From contig NZ_CP089978.1 in NCBI RefSeq assembly GCF_030674635.1, positions 186,001 to 250,000 on the forward strand: a DNA stretch of 64,000 nt, read 5' to 3'. Origin of the DNA: Moraxella sp. ZY210820 (GTDB taxonomy: Bacteria; Pseudomonadota; Gammaproteobacteria; Pseudomonadales; Moraxellaceae). Shown here in pieces: positions 8,437-17,384 of the stretch; position 1 is the first letter of the stretch; every line of letters begins with the position of its first letter. The notes beneath the pieces were generated by a model. The model had not been told where the DNA came from and searched no databases. It was given only the letters and a program-made list of their open reading frames with translations. The position numbers were made by a program, and so were the translations under genes.

Positions 8437-9846
8437 ATGAACCAAATGATGAAAAAAGCCGAACTCCTTTGCCCAGCGGGTACATTTAAAAATATGCAAT
8501 ATGCTTTCGCTTACGGTGCAGATGCCGTATATGCAGGGCAGGCACGTTATAGTTTGCGTGTGCGTAATAATGATTTTGATGAAGAAAATTTAAAAAAGGG
8601 CATCGAATATGCTCATGCGTTGGGTAAACAATTTTATGTTGTGGTGAATATTCAAGCACATAATGCCAAACTCAAAACCTTTATTGACGATTTACGTCCA
8701 ATTATTGACATGAAACCAGATGCATTGATTATGTCCGATGCGGGTATGATTATGATGGTGCGTGAAGCATTTCCCGATCAAGTCATTCATTTATCGGTAC
8801 AAGCCAATGCGGTAAATTGGGCAACGGTGAAATTTTGGAAACAAATGGGCATTAGCCGTGTCATTTTAAGCCGTGAATTGTCGATGAAAGAAATTGGTGA
8901 AATTATTGCCGAAGTTCCAGATATGGAAATTGAAGTTTTTGTGCATGGTGCGTTGTGTATGGCGTATTCTGGGCGTTGTTTATTATCGGGTTATATCAAT
9001 AAACGTGATGCCAATCAGGGAACTTGTACTAATTCATGCCGTTGGAGCTACAATACCTACAAAGCTACTGAAAATGAAACGGGCGATATTGTGCCTGTAG
9101 AACAACCTGTGCAAACCTTTAACCCGAGTCAGCAAATTCAGACCATTAACTTAAATGGCGATGCGATTATGGGCGATGATTATGTGGAACAGCCATCAAA
9201 TGAAGTGGTGTTGATTGAAGAGCAGGGACGTAAAGGTGAATTGATGGCGATGTATGAAGATGAGCATGGCACTTATATTATGAATTCTAAGGATTTGCGT
9301 GCGGTTGAACTCGTACCTGATTTGGTAAATATGGGCGTACATTCATTAAAAATTGAAGGGCGTACCAAGTCGCATTATTATGTGGCTCGTACAGCACAAG
9401 TCTATCGTAAAGCGATTGATGATGCGGTGGCAGGAAAACCATTTGATACATCATTGATTGGTGCATTAGATGGCTTGGCAAATCGTGGTTATACCGAAGG
9501 TTTTTTACGCCGTCATGTGCATAGCGATTATCAAAATTATGAATATGGTACGTCAAAAACAGATAACCAACAATTTGTGGCTGAAGTTGCAACGGTAACC
9601 GCAGAACGTTTAACGCTTGATGTAAAAAATAAAATCATGGTGGGCGATGAAATTGAAATTATGACCCCACAAGGTAATGTAAATTATACTTTAAATGAGA
9701 TGTGGGATAAAAAAGGAAATCCGATTGATGGGGCGTTAGGCTCTGGTTGGGTTTGCCAAATTTCTAATCCTTTTAAAGACTTAGGGGAAGATGTTTTAAA
9801 ATTTGCCCTTATTATGAAAAAGGTTGATGAGCCGATTTATACTTGA
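8437..9846 (+). CDS. trhP: tRNA U34 hydroxylation protein TrhP (U32 peptidase family)
   Basis: TrhP (YegQ) is needed for prephenate-dependent formation of 5-hydroxyuridine at tRNA position 34, the precursor of cmo5U/mo5U. The 469-residue product carries the U32 signature EVFVHGALCMAYSGRCLLS (about residues 167-185), followed by GTCTNSCRW, so the cysteines expected for an Fe-S cluster are present. The N-terminal LLCPAGTFKNMQYAFAYGADAVYAG is the usual TIM-barrel start. ATGs at 8446 and 8449 are alternative starts. The gene appears monocistronic. Confidence 0.93.
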   Translation: MNQMMKKAELLCPAGTFKNMQYAFAYGADAVYAGQARYSLRVRNNDFDEENLKKGIEYAHALGKQFYVVVNIQAHNAKLKTFIDDLRPIIDMKPDALIMSDAGMIMMVREAFPDQVIHLSVQANAVNWATVKFWKQMGISRVILSRELSMKEIGEIIAEVPDMEIEVFVHGALCMAYSGRCLLSGYINKRDANQGTCTNSCRWSYNTYKATENETGDIVPVEQPVQTFNPSQQIQTINLNGDAIMGDDYVEQPSNEVVLIEEQGRKGELMAMYEDEHGTYIMNSKDLRAVELVPDLVNMGVHSLKIEGRTKSHYYVARTAQVYRKAIDDAVAGKPFDTSLIGALDGLANRGYTEGFLRRHVHSDYQNYEYGTSKTDNQQFVAEVATVTAERLTLDVKNKIMVGDEIEIMTPQGNVNYTLNEMWDKKGNPIDGALGSGWVCQISNPFKDLGEDVLKFALIMKKVDEPIYT

Positions 9847-9907
9847 TAGGAATAGCTATTTGAAATATGGATTAAATTTATACAATACGTGATTATAACT
9901 CATATTG

Positions 9908-9953
9908 CCGTCAGTTAAAATGCTAGATAGTTTTATCAGCTTTTGACTGACGG
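9908..9953. terminator. Hairpin in the convergent trhP / 9992 intergenic region
   Basis: CCGTCAGT...AAAA and TTTTGACTGACGG pair around a 15-nt loop. It lies between two convergent genes and may end transcription from both sides; no clear T tract. Confidence 0.45.
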
Positions 9954-9991
9954 TCAATACGATAGTTTTATGAATAACTACGTCAAAATTT

Positions 9992-10801
9992 TTAACTATA
10001 AGAGATAATAAATAAATCTTTTTCATTAAATTCTAAATTTAATATGTGGTCTATATCATAAATATCGCCCACAGAAATATTAACAGAAAAAGATGGATTA
10101 TCATGATCACCATAAGTAGAAATTTGATAACGATAAATTTCTAAGGAATTAAACCAATTTTCATCAGCTTGTATTTGTGTGCATTCTATGGTGTAAGAAT
10201 GCCCATTTTGGGGTGGATTGTTATAATAATCCATTAAAATATTCGGCTCTAAATAAGCAAAATGATTGACCAAGTCTGTAATTTTGGGTAAATATTGCTC
10301 TAAACAATTTTTATGAATAACAACTTCAATCTTTTCATTTTTGGATTTAAAATTTCTCCAAAAAATTGGAATGTTTCTGTCAATTATAAACCAGTCATAT
10401 TCATCGTTAGATTGTTGTAAATCTAATACAAAATCATCAAGGCTTAATGTGATTTTGGTTTTACGCTTTTTAATCTTGGATTTTTCTTGGCGAATGTCTT
10501 TTAATGCAAAATGATTGCCGTGCGATTTTGCTTTTTCGGCAATTTTATAAAGTTGTGCTTTTGCTTTTGGCGTATCAGCTGTATGATGTTTTTGATAAAT
10601 TTCATAAGCAGAGGCAAAAAAGCCCAATGTATTATAAATGGAAAATAACACCATATCATTATCAAAATTATTTTGCTGTGTTTGATTTTCTAATTCTTGT
10701 TTTAAATCATATAATTTTGCAATTGCTTGATGATTGTTTTGATAAGGATTTTGTTTAAATTCTTTAAGAATTTCATTAAATTGATGGCGATAATTTGACA
10801 T
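9992..10801 (-). CDS. Hypothetical protein
   Basis: Not recognised. The 269-residue soluble protein has a helical N-terminal part (MSNYRHQFNEILKEFKQ...), a lysine-rich segment near 105-115 (KSKIKKRKTKITLSLDDFVLDL) and an acidic, aromatic-rich C-terminal half. No signal peptide or membrane helix is seen. The start at 10801 is preferred because GGGAAG lies 6 nt upstream; an in-frame ATG at 10828 falls inside the nusB terminator hairpin and is rejected. It lies downstream of nusB but beyond that terminator. Confidence 0.65.
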   Translation of the reverse strand: MSNYRHQFNEILKEFKQNPYQNNHQAIAKLYDLKQELENQTQQNNFDNDMVLFSIYNTLGFFASAYEIYQKHHTADTPKAKAQLYKIAEKAKSHGNHFALKDIRQEKSKIKKRKTKITLSLDDFVLDLQQSNDEYDWFIIDRNIPIFWRNFKSKNEKIEVVIHKNCLEQYLPKITDLVNHFAYLEPNILMDYYNNPPQNGHSYTIECTQIQADENWFNSLEIYRYQISTYGDHDNPSFSVNISVGDIYDIDHILNLEFNEKDLFIISYS

Positions 10802-10814
10802 AATTCTTCCCATA

Positions 10815-10847
10815 TTAAAAAACGCCATCTAAATCATTAAATGGCGT
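10815..10847 (-). terminator. Terminator of the ribBA-ribH-nusB genes
   Basis: On the minus strand ACGCCAT (10847-10841) pairs with ATGGCGT (10828-10822) and is followed by six T residues, 10 nt past the nusB stop. Confidence 0.7.
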
Positions 10848-10856
10848 ATTTTAAGT

Positions 10857-11315
10857 TTAAGTATGATTAACCGCTTTTTCATCAGCACGCAATTTACTCG
10901 CCATTTTATCCAACACACCGTTGATATATTTATGGCTATCGGCACCGCCAAAATGTTTTGCTAATTCAATCGCTTCGTCCAAGACCACACGATACGGAAT
11001 TTCAATATGGTCTCGCAATTCATAAGTGCCAAGACGTAAAGTTGCTAATTCTACTGCATCAAGCGTACTTAAATCACGGTCAATGACTGAGGACAGCAGA
11101 GCATCTAAATCACTTACTTGGCGAATCACTTCGCTGAGCAATTCATGATAATAATTTAAATCGACTTTGTGCATAGCATTTTCAGCACGAGTACGAGCTT
11201 CGATTTCATGAGCAGGATTGCCACTCATTTGCCATTCATAAATGCCTTGCACCGCAAAACGGCGAGCCTTGCGTTTTGCTGAATAAATGGCTTGTTGGGT
11301 ACGTTGTTGAGCCAT
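10857..11315 (-). CDS. nusB: Transcription antitermination factor NusB
   Basis: NusB binds boxA RNA with NusE (S10) and supports rRNA antitermination. The 152-residue all-helical product has the family opening [18 protein letters not shown] and the conserved [33 protein letters not shown] segment (about residues 90-121), ending FINGVLD-like [10 protein letters not shown]. It follows ribH with 12 nt between, the usual ribH-nusB pairing, and ends at a terminator. Confidence 0.96.
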   Translation of the reverse strand: MAQQRTQQAIYSAKRKARRFAVQGIYEWQMSGNPAHEIEARTRAENAMHKVDLNYYHELLSEVIRQVSDLDALLSSVIDRDLSTLDAVELATLRLGTYELRDHIEIPYRVVLDEAIELAKHFGGADSHKYINGVLDKMASKLRADEKAVNHT

Positions 11316-11327
11316 ATCTATCGCCTT

Positions 11328-11801
11328 TTATCCAATTTGTTTTAATAATTGAACCATTTCAATGGCGGTCAATGCAGCTTCAGAGCCTTTATTACCTGCT
11401 TTTGTGCCAGAACGTTCAATTGCTTGTTCGATGCTGTCAGTTGTTAAAACACCATTGATGACAGGGAGCGTGCTTTCTAATGCCACAACTCCTAAACCTT
11501 TGGCACATTCACCAGCTACAAAATCAAAGTGTGGTGTGCTACCACGAATCACCGCACCAAGTGCAATAATTGCGTCATGTTTATTGGCTTGAGCAAATTT
11601 TTTCACCACAACTGGTAATTCCCATGCCCCCGGTGCATAAGCAACAGTGATATTTTCTTCCGCTACGCCATGACGTTTTAAGGTGTCAATCGCACCTTCA
11701 AGTAAATGTTCAACCACAAAGCTATTAAAACGACCAACAACAATCGCATAACGGTCTTGTTGAGCAAGGTGTAATTGACCTTCAATTTTTTGGATAGACA
11801 T
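11328..11801 (-). CDS. ribH: 6,7-dimethyl-8-ribityllumazine synthase
   Basis: This enzyme condenses 3,4-dihydroxy-2-butanone-4-phosphate with 5-amino-6-ribitylaminouracil, the penultimate riboflavin step. The 157-residue length is normal. Visible substrate motifs are [16 protein letters not shown] and [17 protein letters not shown], with the catalytic His in TPHFDF. It is encoded between ribBA (30 nt upstream) and nusB, and its substrate is the product of that ribBA gene. Confidence 0.96.
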   Translation of the reverse strand: MSIQKIEGQLHLAQQDRYAIVVGRFNSFVVEHLLEGAIDTLKRHGVAEENITVAYAPGAWELPVVVKKFAQANKHDAIIALGAVIRGSTPHFDFVAGECAKGLGVVALESTLPVINGVLTTDSIEQAIERSGTKAGNKGSEAALTAIEMVQLLKQIG

Positions 11802-11831
11802 TGTTTTTACCTTTAATATTTTGATGACACA

Positions 11832-12929
11832 TTAAGCTGAAATATATTCAACCACTTCTAAATTAAACCCAGACAAGGCATTGAATTTTAATGGAGAACT
11901 CAATAAACGCATTTGTTGTACCCCAACATCACGCAAGATTTGAGCACCCACGCCAATGGTTTGATATTGACGAGATAATGTACTATTTGATTTAGCATGC
12001 GTTGGCTGTTGTACTTGTCCTAAAGCCTGTCCTAAATCTTGCATTTCTTGTCCAATCCATACAAATACACCACGTTCGCTATTGGCAATGTATTGTAATG
12101 CACGGTCGATGTCCCAAGATGATTGATTATTCTGCTGAATTTTCAATAAATCTCGAGCAGGTTTAAAACCATGTACACGCACGGTTGAAATACCATCAGC
12201 AGGATTGCCTTTAACCAATGCTACATGAATATCAGGACTGCCCATTTCACGATAACGATACAACTCAAATTCACCATAAGTTGTATGAATGCTTTGTTGA
12301 TCAATACGCTCAATGGTTTGTTCATTGGTCATGCGATAATGAATTAAATCGGCAATTGTACCAATTTTTAAACCGTGTTGTTGAGCAAAAATCTCTAAAT
12401 CTGGACGGCGAGCCATTTCGCCGTCTTCTTTGATGATTTCACAAATGACAGCCGCAGGTTCTAAGCCCGCCAAACGAGCTAAATCACAGCTTGCTTCTGT
12501 ATGTCCTGCTCGATGTAATACGCCACCAGGTTGTGCAATCAAGGGGAAAATATGCCCAGGCTGTACGATGTCAGATGGTTTAGCATGAGCGGCAACTGCT
12601 GTACGAATGGTATGAGCCCGTTCTTTGGCAGAAATGCCTGTTGCAACACCTTCCGCCGCTTCAATCGATAGCGTGAAATTTGTACCGTGCTGAGCACCAT
12701 TACTTTCGACCATCAAAGGTAAATTCAGTTGTTCTGCACGTTCTTTACTAATTGGTAAGCAGACTAATCCACGAGCATGGGTAATCATAAAGTTAATATC
12801 TTCAGGACGAACGTGTGTGGCTGCCATCACCAAATCGCCTTCATTTTCACGGTCTTCATCATCCATGAGAATGACCATTTTGCCTGCACGTATATCGGCA
12901 ATCAGTTCTTCAACGGTATTTAGTTGCAT
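11832..12929 (-). CDS. ribBA: 3,4-dihydroxy-2-butanone-4-phosphate synthase with degenerate GTP cyclohydrolase II domain
   Basis: Residues 1 to about 200 form the DHBP synthase domain, with the metal-binding MDDEDRENEGDLV motif (about 23-35) and GHTEASCDLARLAG. The domain makes DHBP from ribulose-5-phosphate for riboflavin synthesis. Residues about 205-365 resemble GTP cyclohydrolase II, but the three zinc cysteines expected after the RVH motif are missing (RVHGFKPARDLLK), so GTP cyclohydrolase activity is unlikely and a separate RibA should exist elsewhere. No FMN riboswitch fits in the short gap upstream. Confidence 0.92.
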   Translation of the reverse strand: MQLNTVEELIADIRAGKMVILMDDEDRENEGDLVMAATHVRPEDINFMITHARGLVCLPISKERAEQLNLPLMVESNGAQHGTNFTLSIEAAEGVATGISAKERAHTIRTAVAAHAKPSDIVQPGHIFPLIAQPGGVLHRAGHTEASCDLARLAGLEPAAVICEIIKEDGEMARRPDLEIFAQQHGLKIGTIADLIHYRMTNEQTIERIDQQSIHTTYGEFELYRYREMGSPDIHVALVKGNPADGISTVRVHGFKPARDLLKIQQNNQSSWDIDRALQYIANSERGVFVWIGQEMQDLGQALGQVQQPTHAKSNSTLSRQYQTIGVGAQILRDVGVQQMRLLSSPLKFNALSGFNLEVVEYISA

Positions 12930-12966
12930 ATAAGACCTCTATTTTGTTTATATTTTAAATGATAAG

Positions 12967-14190
12967 TTAAGATGGATTATGTAAAATATTAGCTCTTAAC
13001 TCACCAACTAAATTAGCTAATTGAGCATTCATACCTGTAATCAGATAAGATTGACGCATTAAACTATTACTTGGATTTTCAAAGCTCGTAAATTGATAAG
13101 ATTGCGTCAATGGTTTTAAATGCTCATGTTTGAGATAAATCGCTTTTTGTTGTGCTTTTAAGTGCTGAGTTAAACGTGTTGCAGTAGTGAAAGCATCGTA
13201 TTGTGTTGATGTCTCAGCAATTGCACTACAAATTGGTAAAGTAAAGCGTTTATTCTCTTTATAAGTTTGATGTAAAGTATCAAATAATGAATGTGCTAAA
13301 CTATTAATGGTCATTAAACAATCAATTGCAAATTCAGTTTGTGAAGAAATGCCAATACTTGCTCCCTGTTCATTAAAACTTTGTAGCATACTTACTTTTT
13401 CTGGGCTGATATTAAATTGCTTACAACTTAATAATACACTACGTTGCAATAATACTTGGCAGGTTTGCAAATATTTTTGTGATAAAATTGGACTTAAGCT
13501 ATGAAATAACTGATTTGGGTCATGAAATTTGATATTCATCACGATATTGTCATGTTGAGTATATTCTGGTTCAGTTGGTTGATAGCCTTCATACTCATCA
13601 ATTAATTGGGTTAATTGAGCAATTTGCTCTTGTTCAGTTTGTAACTCTTGTTTGAGTTGTAAAATTTCTGCTTGAATTTGTTCTTGCTCAATTAAATGTT
13701 GTACATACGCACTTAGACGTGGACGAATAACGAGAATATAGATAAAAAATACAAATAAATGTAATAAAAAAGAAAGTAAAATCGCCCACCAAATCACATG
13801 AAAAATTTCACTACTGCTATTTTCACGGAGTGATAATTCAATATGACCGACAATTTTATTATCAAGTTTTACATCTTGGGTAATGGTTTGGCTTGTTTGT
13901 GTTTTATTTGAACCAGCCACAATAATTTGCTGTTCTTGTTCATCGTAGAGTTGTAAAGAAGCAATTCCAGGTGAAGCACTATAACGTTCAGCCAATAAAG
14001 CAAGAGCGACAAAATTTTCATTTTCCAATAAAGTTGCACTTTCTTGGCTAAGTTGCTTCATCAATAATTGTGCTTGTTGAGCATGATTTTGTTGCAATAA
14101 ATGATTGCTTGCAATAAAAAATAGCAAACTATGGATAATAAAGCTAATAGATAAGATAAATGCAAATAAGCCTAATTTGGGTGCTTTCAC
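12967..14190 (-). CDS. Membrane protein with periplasmic loop and long cytoplasmic coiled coil
   Basis: The 407-residue protein has a first membrane helix at about 8-28, a periplasmic loop of roughly 100 residues, a second helix at about 133-155, then a glutamine/glutamate-rich coiled coil (about 165-205) and a C-terminal soluble domain. The topology resembles Smp/YtjB (SMP_2) or a sensor without an output enzyme; no kinase, GGDEF or HAMP signature is visible. It lies 37 nt upstream of ribBA in the same direction and may be co-transcribed. Function unknown. Confidence 0.6.
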   Translation of the reverse strand: MKAPKLGLFAFILSISFIIHSLLFFIASNHLLQQNHAQQAQLLMKQLSQESATLLENENFVALALLAERYSASPGIASLQLYDEQEQQIIVAGSNKTQTSQTITQDVKLDNKIVGHIELSLRENSSSEIFHVIWWAILLSFLLHLFVFFIYILVIRPRLSAYVQHLIEQEQIQAEILQLKQELQTEQEQIAQLTQLIDEYEGYQPTEPEYTQHDNIVMNIKFHDPNQLFHSLSPILSQKYLQTCQVLLQRSVLLSCKQFNISPEKVSMLQSFNEQGASIGISSQTEFAIDCLMTINSLAHSLFDTLHQTYKENKRFTLPICSAIAETSTQYDAFTTATRLTQHLKAQQKAIYLKHEHLKPLTQSYQFTSFENPSNSLMRQSYLITGMNAQLANLVGELRANILHNPS

Positions 14191-14319
14191 GGCACAACTT
14201 CCGCCTAATCAATGATGAAGTAACAAATAGCCTATATTATACCTATTTTTTATCATAAAGTATTGTCATTTCTTGACTTAGTGCGAATAAAACGACAAAG
14301 CTTAGACATTTATGCAATA

Positions 14320-14354
14320 CAAATAAAAGAACGATTCATCTTGAATCGTTCTTT
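14320..14354 (-). terminator. Terminator downstream of mrcA
   Basis: AAAGAACGATTCA (14326-14338) pairs with TGAATCGTTCTTT (14342-14354). On the minus strand the hairpin is followed by TTTTATTT. It lies beyond the intergenic repeat that separates it from the mrcA stop. Confidence 0.6.
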
Positions 14355-14358
14355 CTAT

Positions 14359-14483
14359 ATAGTTAATTCAATTCAAAATTGAACAGTAGGGGCGAATCAT
14401 ATTCGCCCAAGCAATTGATTTTACAAAGGGTTTATGTAATAAACCCCTACATTTATTGTATTATTCTGATATAAATCGACTAT
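14359..14483 (+). repeat. MITE-like palindromic element, copy 1 of the ~126-bp family
   Basis: This ~125-bp block closely matches 46322-46447, in the same orientation. It contains GTAGGGGCGAAT/ATTCGCCC and GGGTTTAT/ATAAACCCCTAC hairpins. Both ends start with TATAGT as imperfect terminal inverted repeats. It fills most of the roughly 300-base gap between 14191 and 14492; no coding sequence is seen there. Confidence 0.7.
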
Positions 14484-14492
14484 ATGAATTGG

Positions 14493-17216
14493 TTACATAT
14501 TACCATCTAACAAGTTTTCTAAACCATCATTATGAGTCTCTGATGAGCCCATTTTAGGTGGTGCTTGGCGAGATGGACGAATATTTTGTTCTTCAATATG
14601 TACTTGTGGTGCTTGTTCAGATTCATTATTACGCTTATTTTCTACGTCTTGCTGACGAGAAGAAGTGGATTTACGTTTAGGCGTAATAATTTCTTCAGGA
14701 ATACTTTCACCCGGTAAATCTGCAAAGTCATTTTCTACATTGCGTGAACTTGGACGTGGTGCAGGTGCTGTATTGATTGAACGAGCTAGATAAATTGGTA
14801 CAGCTTCAGGCGGTGCTGATTTTTCTTGAGTATTGTTTTGCTTTTTATCTTTAGATTGATTAGCAACAACAATATCGCTACGGTCGATAGTTTTATTGCC
14901 ATTTTCATCAAGTTTTACCCAACTTTCAGGCGTACCACGCAATGATTTTGCCATAAAATTAGACCAAATTGGTAAGGCGGCAACACCACCATATTCACGG
15001 CGACCTAAAGTGGCAGGTTGGTCATAACCGACCCAAACCACAGTTACCATTTGTCCGTTAAAACCAGCGAACCATGCATCTTTGGCATCATTAGTAGTAC
15101 CTGTTTTACCTCCTAAATCTCCACGCCCAATTTTTAAAGCGGCTTTACCTGTACCTATACGGATTACATCACGTAAAATACCAGCCATTTCATAGGCAGA
15201 ATTTGATTTTAAGATACGATGAGCTTGACGATATTCTGCTTGGATTTTAGCGGTTTGAGTAGACTCTTTCTGTTCCGCTTGTTTACCGTTCATTGCTTTT
15301 TCTTTAGTTTCAATTTTTGCATTAATTTCATCTAAAGTTGCATTTTCATCATCAGCTTCATCTTGTTCAACACCACGTTTAATAATCATATCAGTGATTT
15401 TCTTATTATCAGCAATACATTTAATACACGCATATTCAGGATTTGCTTTAAAAATTTGCTTGCCTGTATGATCTTCGATACGTTGAATAAAGTAAGGTTG
15501 TACACGATAACCGCCATTCGCAAAAGTCGCATAGCCTGTTGCCATTTGAATTGGTAATACTTGTGGTGTACCCAAAGCGATGGTGTAGTTGCGTGGAATT
15601 TGTTCTTCAGTTAAACCAAAATCAATAAATAACTGACGAGTACGTTCTAAGCCAACCATTTGTAATAAACGTACAGAAACCGTGTTACGTGATAAATATA
15701 AAGCACGGCGTAAAGGCATCATACCTAAATAACGACCATCAGCATTTTTAGGTGACCAACTACCAATACGAATAGCATTATCACTAATGTGTGTATGCGG
15801 TGTCATGCCACGTTCTAAAGCTAGTGCATAAACAAATGGTTTAATAATAGAACCAGGTTGTCGCCAGCCTTGAGTAGCACGGTTAAATTTTGAGTGGAAA
15901 TAATTATATCCACCTGCAATGGCTACAATCGAGCCATCATTTGGGTGAATAGAAATTAGCTGTGCTTGTACACGTGGTGTATGAACCAAAGTCCAAACAG
16001 TACGGTCTTTATTAGGGCGTAAACGTACAATATCTTTTTCTTTAACAAACTGTCCTACACCGCCACCAGTAGCCACATTAGCATTACGGAAGATATAAGC
16101 AGGCATATTTTGGCGTGAAACACGCACAAGTTCGCCATCTTGTAATTCAGCAGTAAATCCTACACCTGTAACTTTTAGCACTTTTGCAGGGAACATATTA
16201 TAATAGGGTACAAAATTTTCTAGTGGTACATCATGTGCTTCTGGGCCACGCCAACCATGGCGGCGGTCATAATCTTCAATTCCTTTACGTACAGCTTCTT
16301 CTGCATAAGTTTGACGTACACTATCAATGGTAGTATAAACTTTAAAGCCAGAATCAATTGCTTGTTCACCAAAATTGCTGACTAATTCTTTACGTACCAT
16401 TTCTGCAACATAAGGAAAACGATTTGGTACGGTACGTGTTACCATATTGAGTGCGATTGGTTCGGAAATTGCTTGTGTATATTGTGCTTGATTGATATAG
16501 CCCAATTGTAGCATACGTCCTAAAATCCAATTACGACGTTCTAAAGCACGTTCAGGATTAACGACAGGATTATATTTTGATGGTGCTTTAGGTAAGCCTG
16601 CCAACATTGCCATCTGTGCAATAGTTAAATCTTTTAATTTTTTATCGTAGTAAATTTGAGCTGCTGCTTGAATACCATAAGCATTTTTACCTAAGAAAAT
16701 TTTATTGACATAGAGTGTTAAAATTTCTTCTTTATCTAAGTTTTCTTCAATATGGCGTGCTAAAAAGATTTCTGTTAATTTACGTTTAAATGTACGATCA
16801 GGCGTTAAGAAATAATTTTTAGCAACCTGCATAGTGATAGTTGAGCCACCAGTTTGTGTATCTGCACCAGTAATAGATTCACTCACGGCACGCCCTAAAC
16901 TTTTAAAACTAATCCCGCCGTGTTCAAAAAATGATGAGTCTTCTGCTGCTAAAAACGCATGAATAAAATCTTGTGGGATTTCTTGGTAAGTGACAGGTAA
17001 AGAAAGTTTTGAACCAAACTCAGCAATGAGCTGTTCATCAATGGTATAAATTTGTAATGGTTTTAATAAAGGTGCTTTTTTTAATGTTTTTACATCTGGT
17101 AACGAAGGAGTAATATAAAGATACATTCCATAAAAACCCATTGGAATAGTAATGAGCATCATGGCAAAAAAAATCAAAATTGAGCGAAAAATTTTAAAAA
17201 AAGATAGATTTTTCAT
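14493..17216 (-). CDS. mrcA: Penicillin-binding protein 1A (bifunctional glycosyltransferase/transpeptidase)
   Basis: PBP1A polymerises and crosslinks peptidoglycan at the inner membrane. From ATG 17216 the 907-residue protein has a signal anchor (about 8-32), a GT51 domain with catalytic Glu92 in AEDSSFFEHGG, an OB-like insert, and a transpeptidase with Ser456 in SIIK, SRN, and KTGTT. A charged insertion (DENATLDEINAKIETKEK...) lies between SRN and KTG, and a long hydrophilic tail follows. A 48-residue upstream extension of the frame is rejected as it lacks a signal-peptide form. It is divergent from pilM, the usual arrangement. Confidence 0.95.
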   Translation of the reverse strand: MKNLSFFKIFRSILIFFAMMLITIPMGFYGMYLYITPSLPDVKTLKKAPLLKPLQIYTIDEQLIAEFGSKLSLPVTYQEIPQDFIHAFLAAEDSSFFEHGGISFKSLGRAVSESITGADTQTGGSTITMQVAKNYFLTPDRTFKRKLTEIFLARHIEENLDKEEILTLYVNKIFLGKNAYGIQAAAQIYYDKKLKDLTIAQMAMLAGLPKAPSKYNPVVNPERALERRNWILGRMLQLGYINQAQYTQAISEPIALNMVTRTVPNRFPYVAEMVRKELVSNFGEQAIDSGFKVYTTIDSVRQTYAEEAVRKGIEDYDRRHGWRGPEAHDVPLENFVPYYNMFPAKVLKVTGVGFTAELQDGELVRVSRQNMPAYIFRNANVATGGGVGQFVKEKDIVRLRPNKDRTVWTLVHTPRVQAQLISIHPNDGSIVAIAGGYNYFHSKFNRATQGWRQPGSIIKPFVYALALERGMTPHTHISDNAIRIGSWSPKNADGRYLGMMPLRRALYLSRNTVSVRLLQMVGLERTRQLFIDFGLTEEQIPRNYTIALGTPQVLPIQMATGYATFANGGYRVQPYFIQRIEDHTGKQIFKANPEYACIKCIADNKKITDMIIKRGVEQDEADDENATLDEINAKIETKEKAMNGKQAEQKESTQTAKIQAEYRQAHRILKSNSAYEMAGILRDVIRIGTGKAALKIGRGDLGGKTGTTNDAKDAWFAGFNGQMVTVVWVGYDQPATLGRREYGGVAALPIWSNFMAKSLRGTPESWVKLDENGNKTIDRSDIVVANQSKDKKQNNTQEKSAPPEAVPIYLARSINTAPAPRPSSRNVENDFADLPGESIPEEIITPKRKSTSSRQQDVENKRNNESEQAPQVHIEEQNIRPSRQAPPKMGSSETHNDGLENLLDGNM

Positions 17217-17384
17217 AATAAATCGGCTTAAATACAGGGTGCAGACAAAATATTTTTGCAAGTATAGCGTTTTATTGCAAGAAAATGTTAGATTTTTTGC
17301 GAAAAATTGAATAAAATATGAATATGTACTTGTTTTTGTCATTTGTTTGCGAAATAGCATACAAAATAATATAGGAATAATGTT

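Noticed and set aside
10802..10828. Upstream start for the gene at 9992-10801
   Set aside because: The ATG lies in the stem of the nusB terminator, and a better ribosome site is in front of ATG 10801.
12930..12966. FMN riboswitch before ribBA
   Set aside because: Only 37 bp separate ribBA from the upstream gene and no RFN-type conserved sequences are visible.
17217..17360. N-terminal extension of PBP1A
   Set aside because: The extra 48 residues are rich in aromatic and polar residues, precede the true signal anchor and extend into the pilM promoter region.
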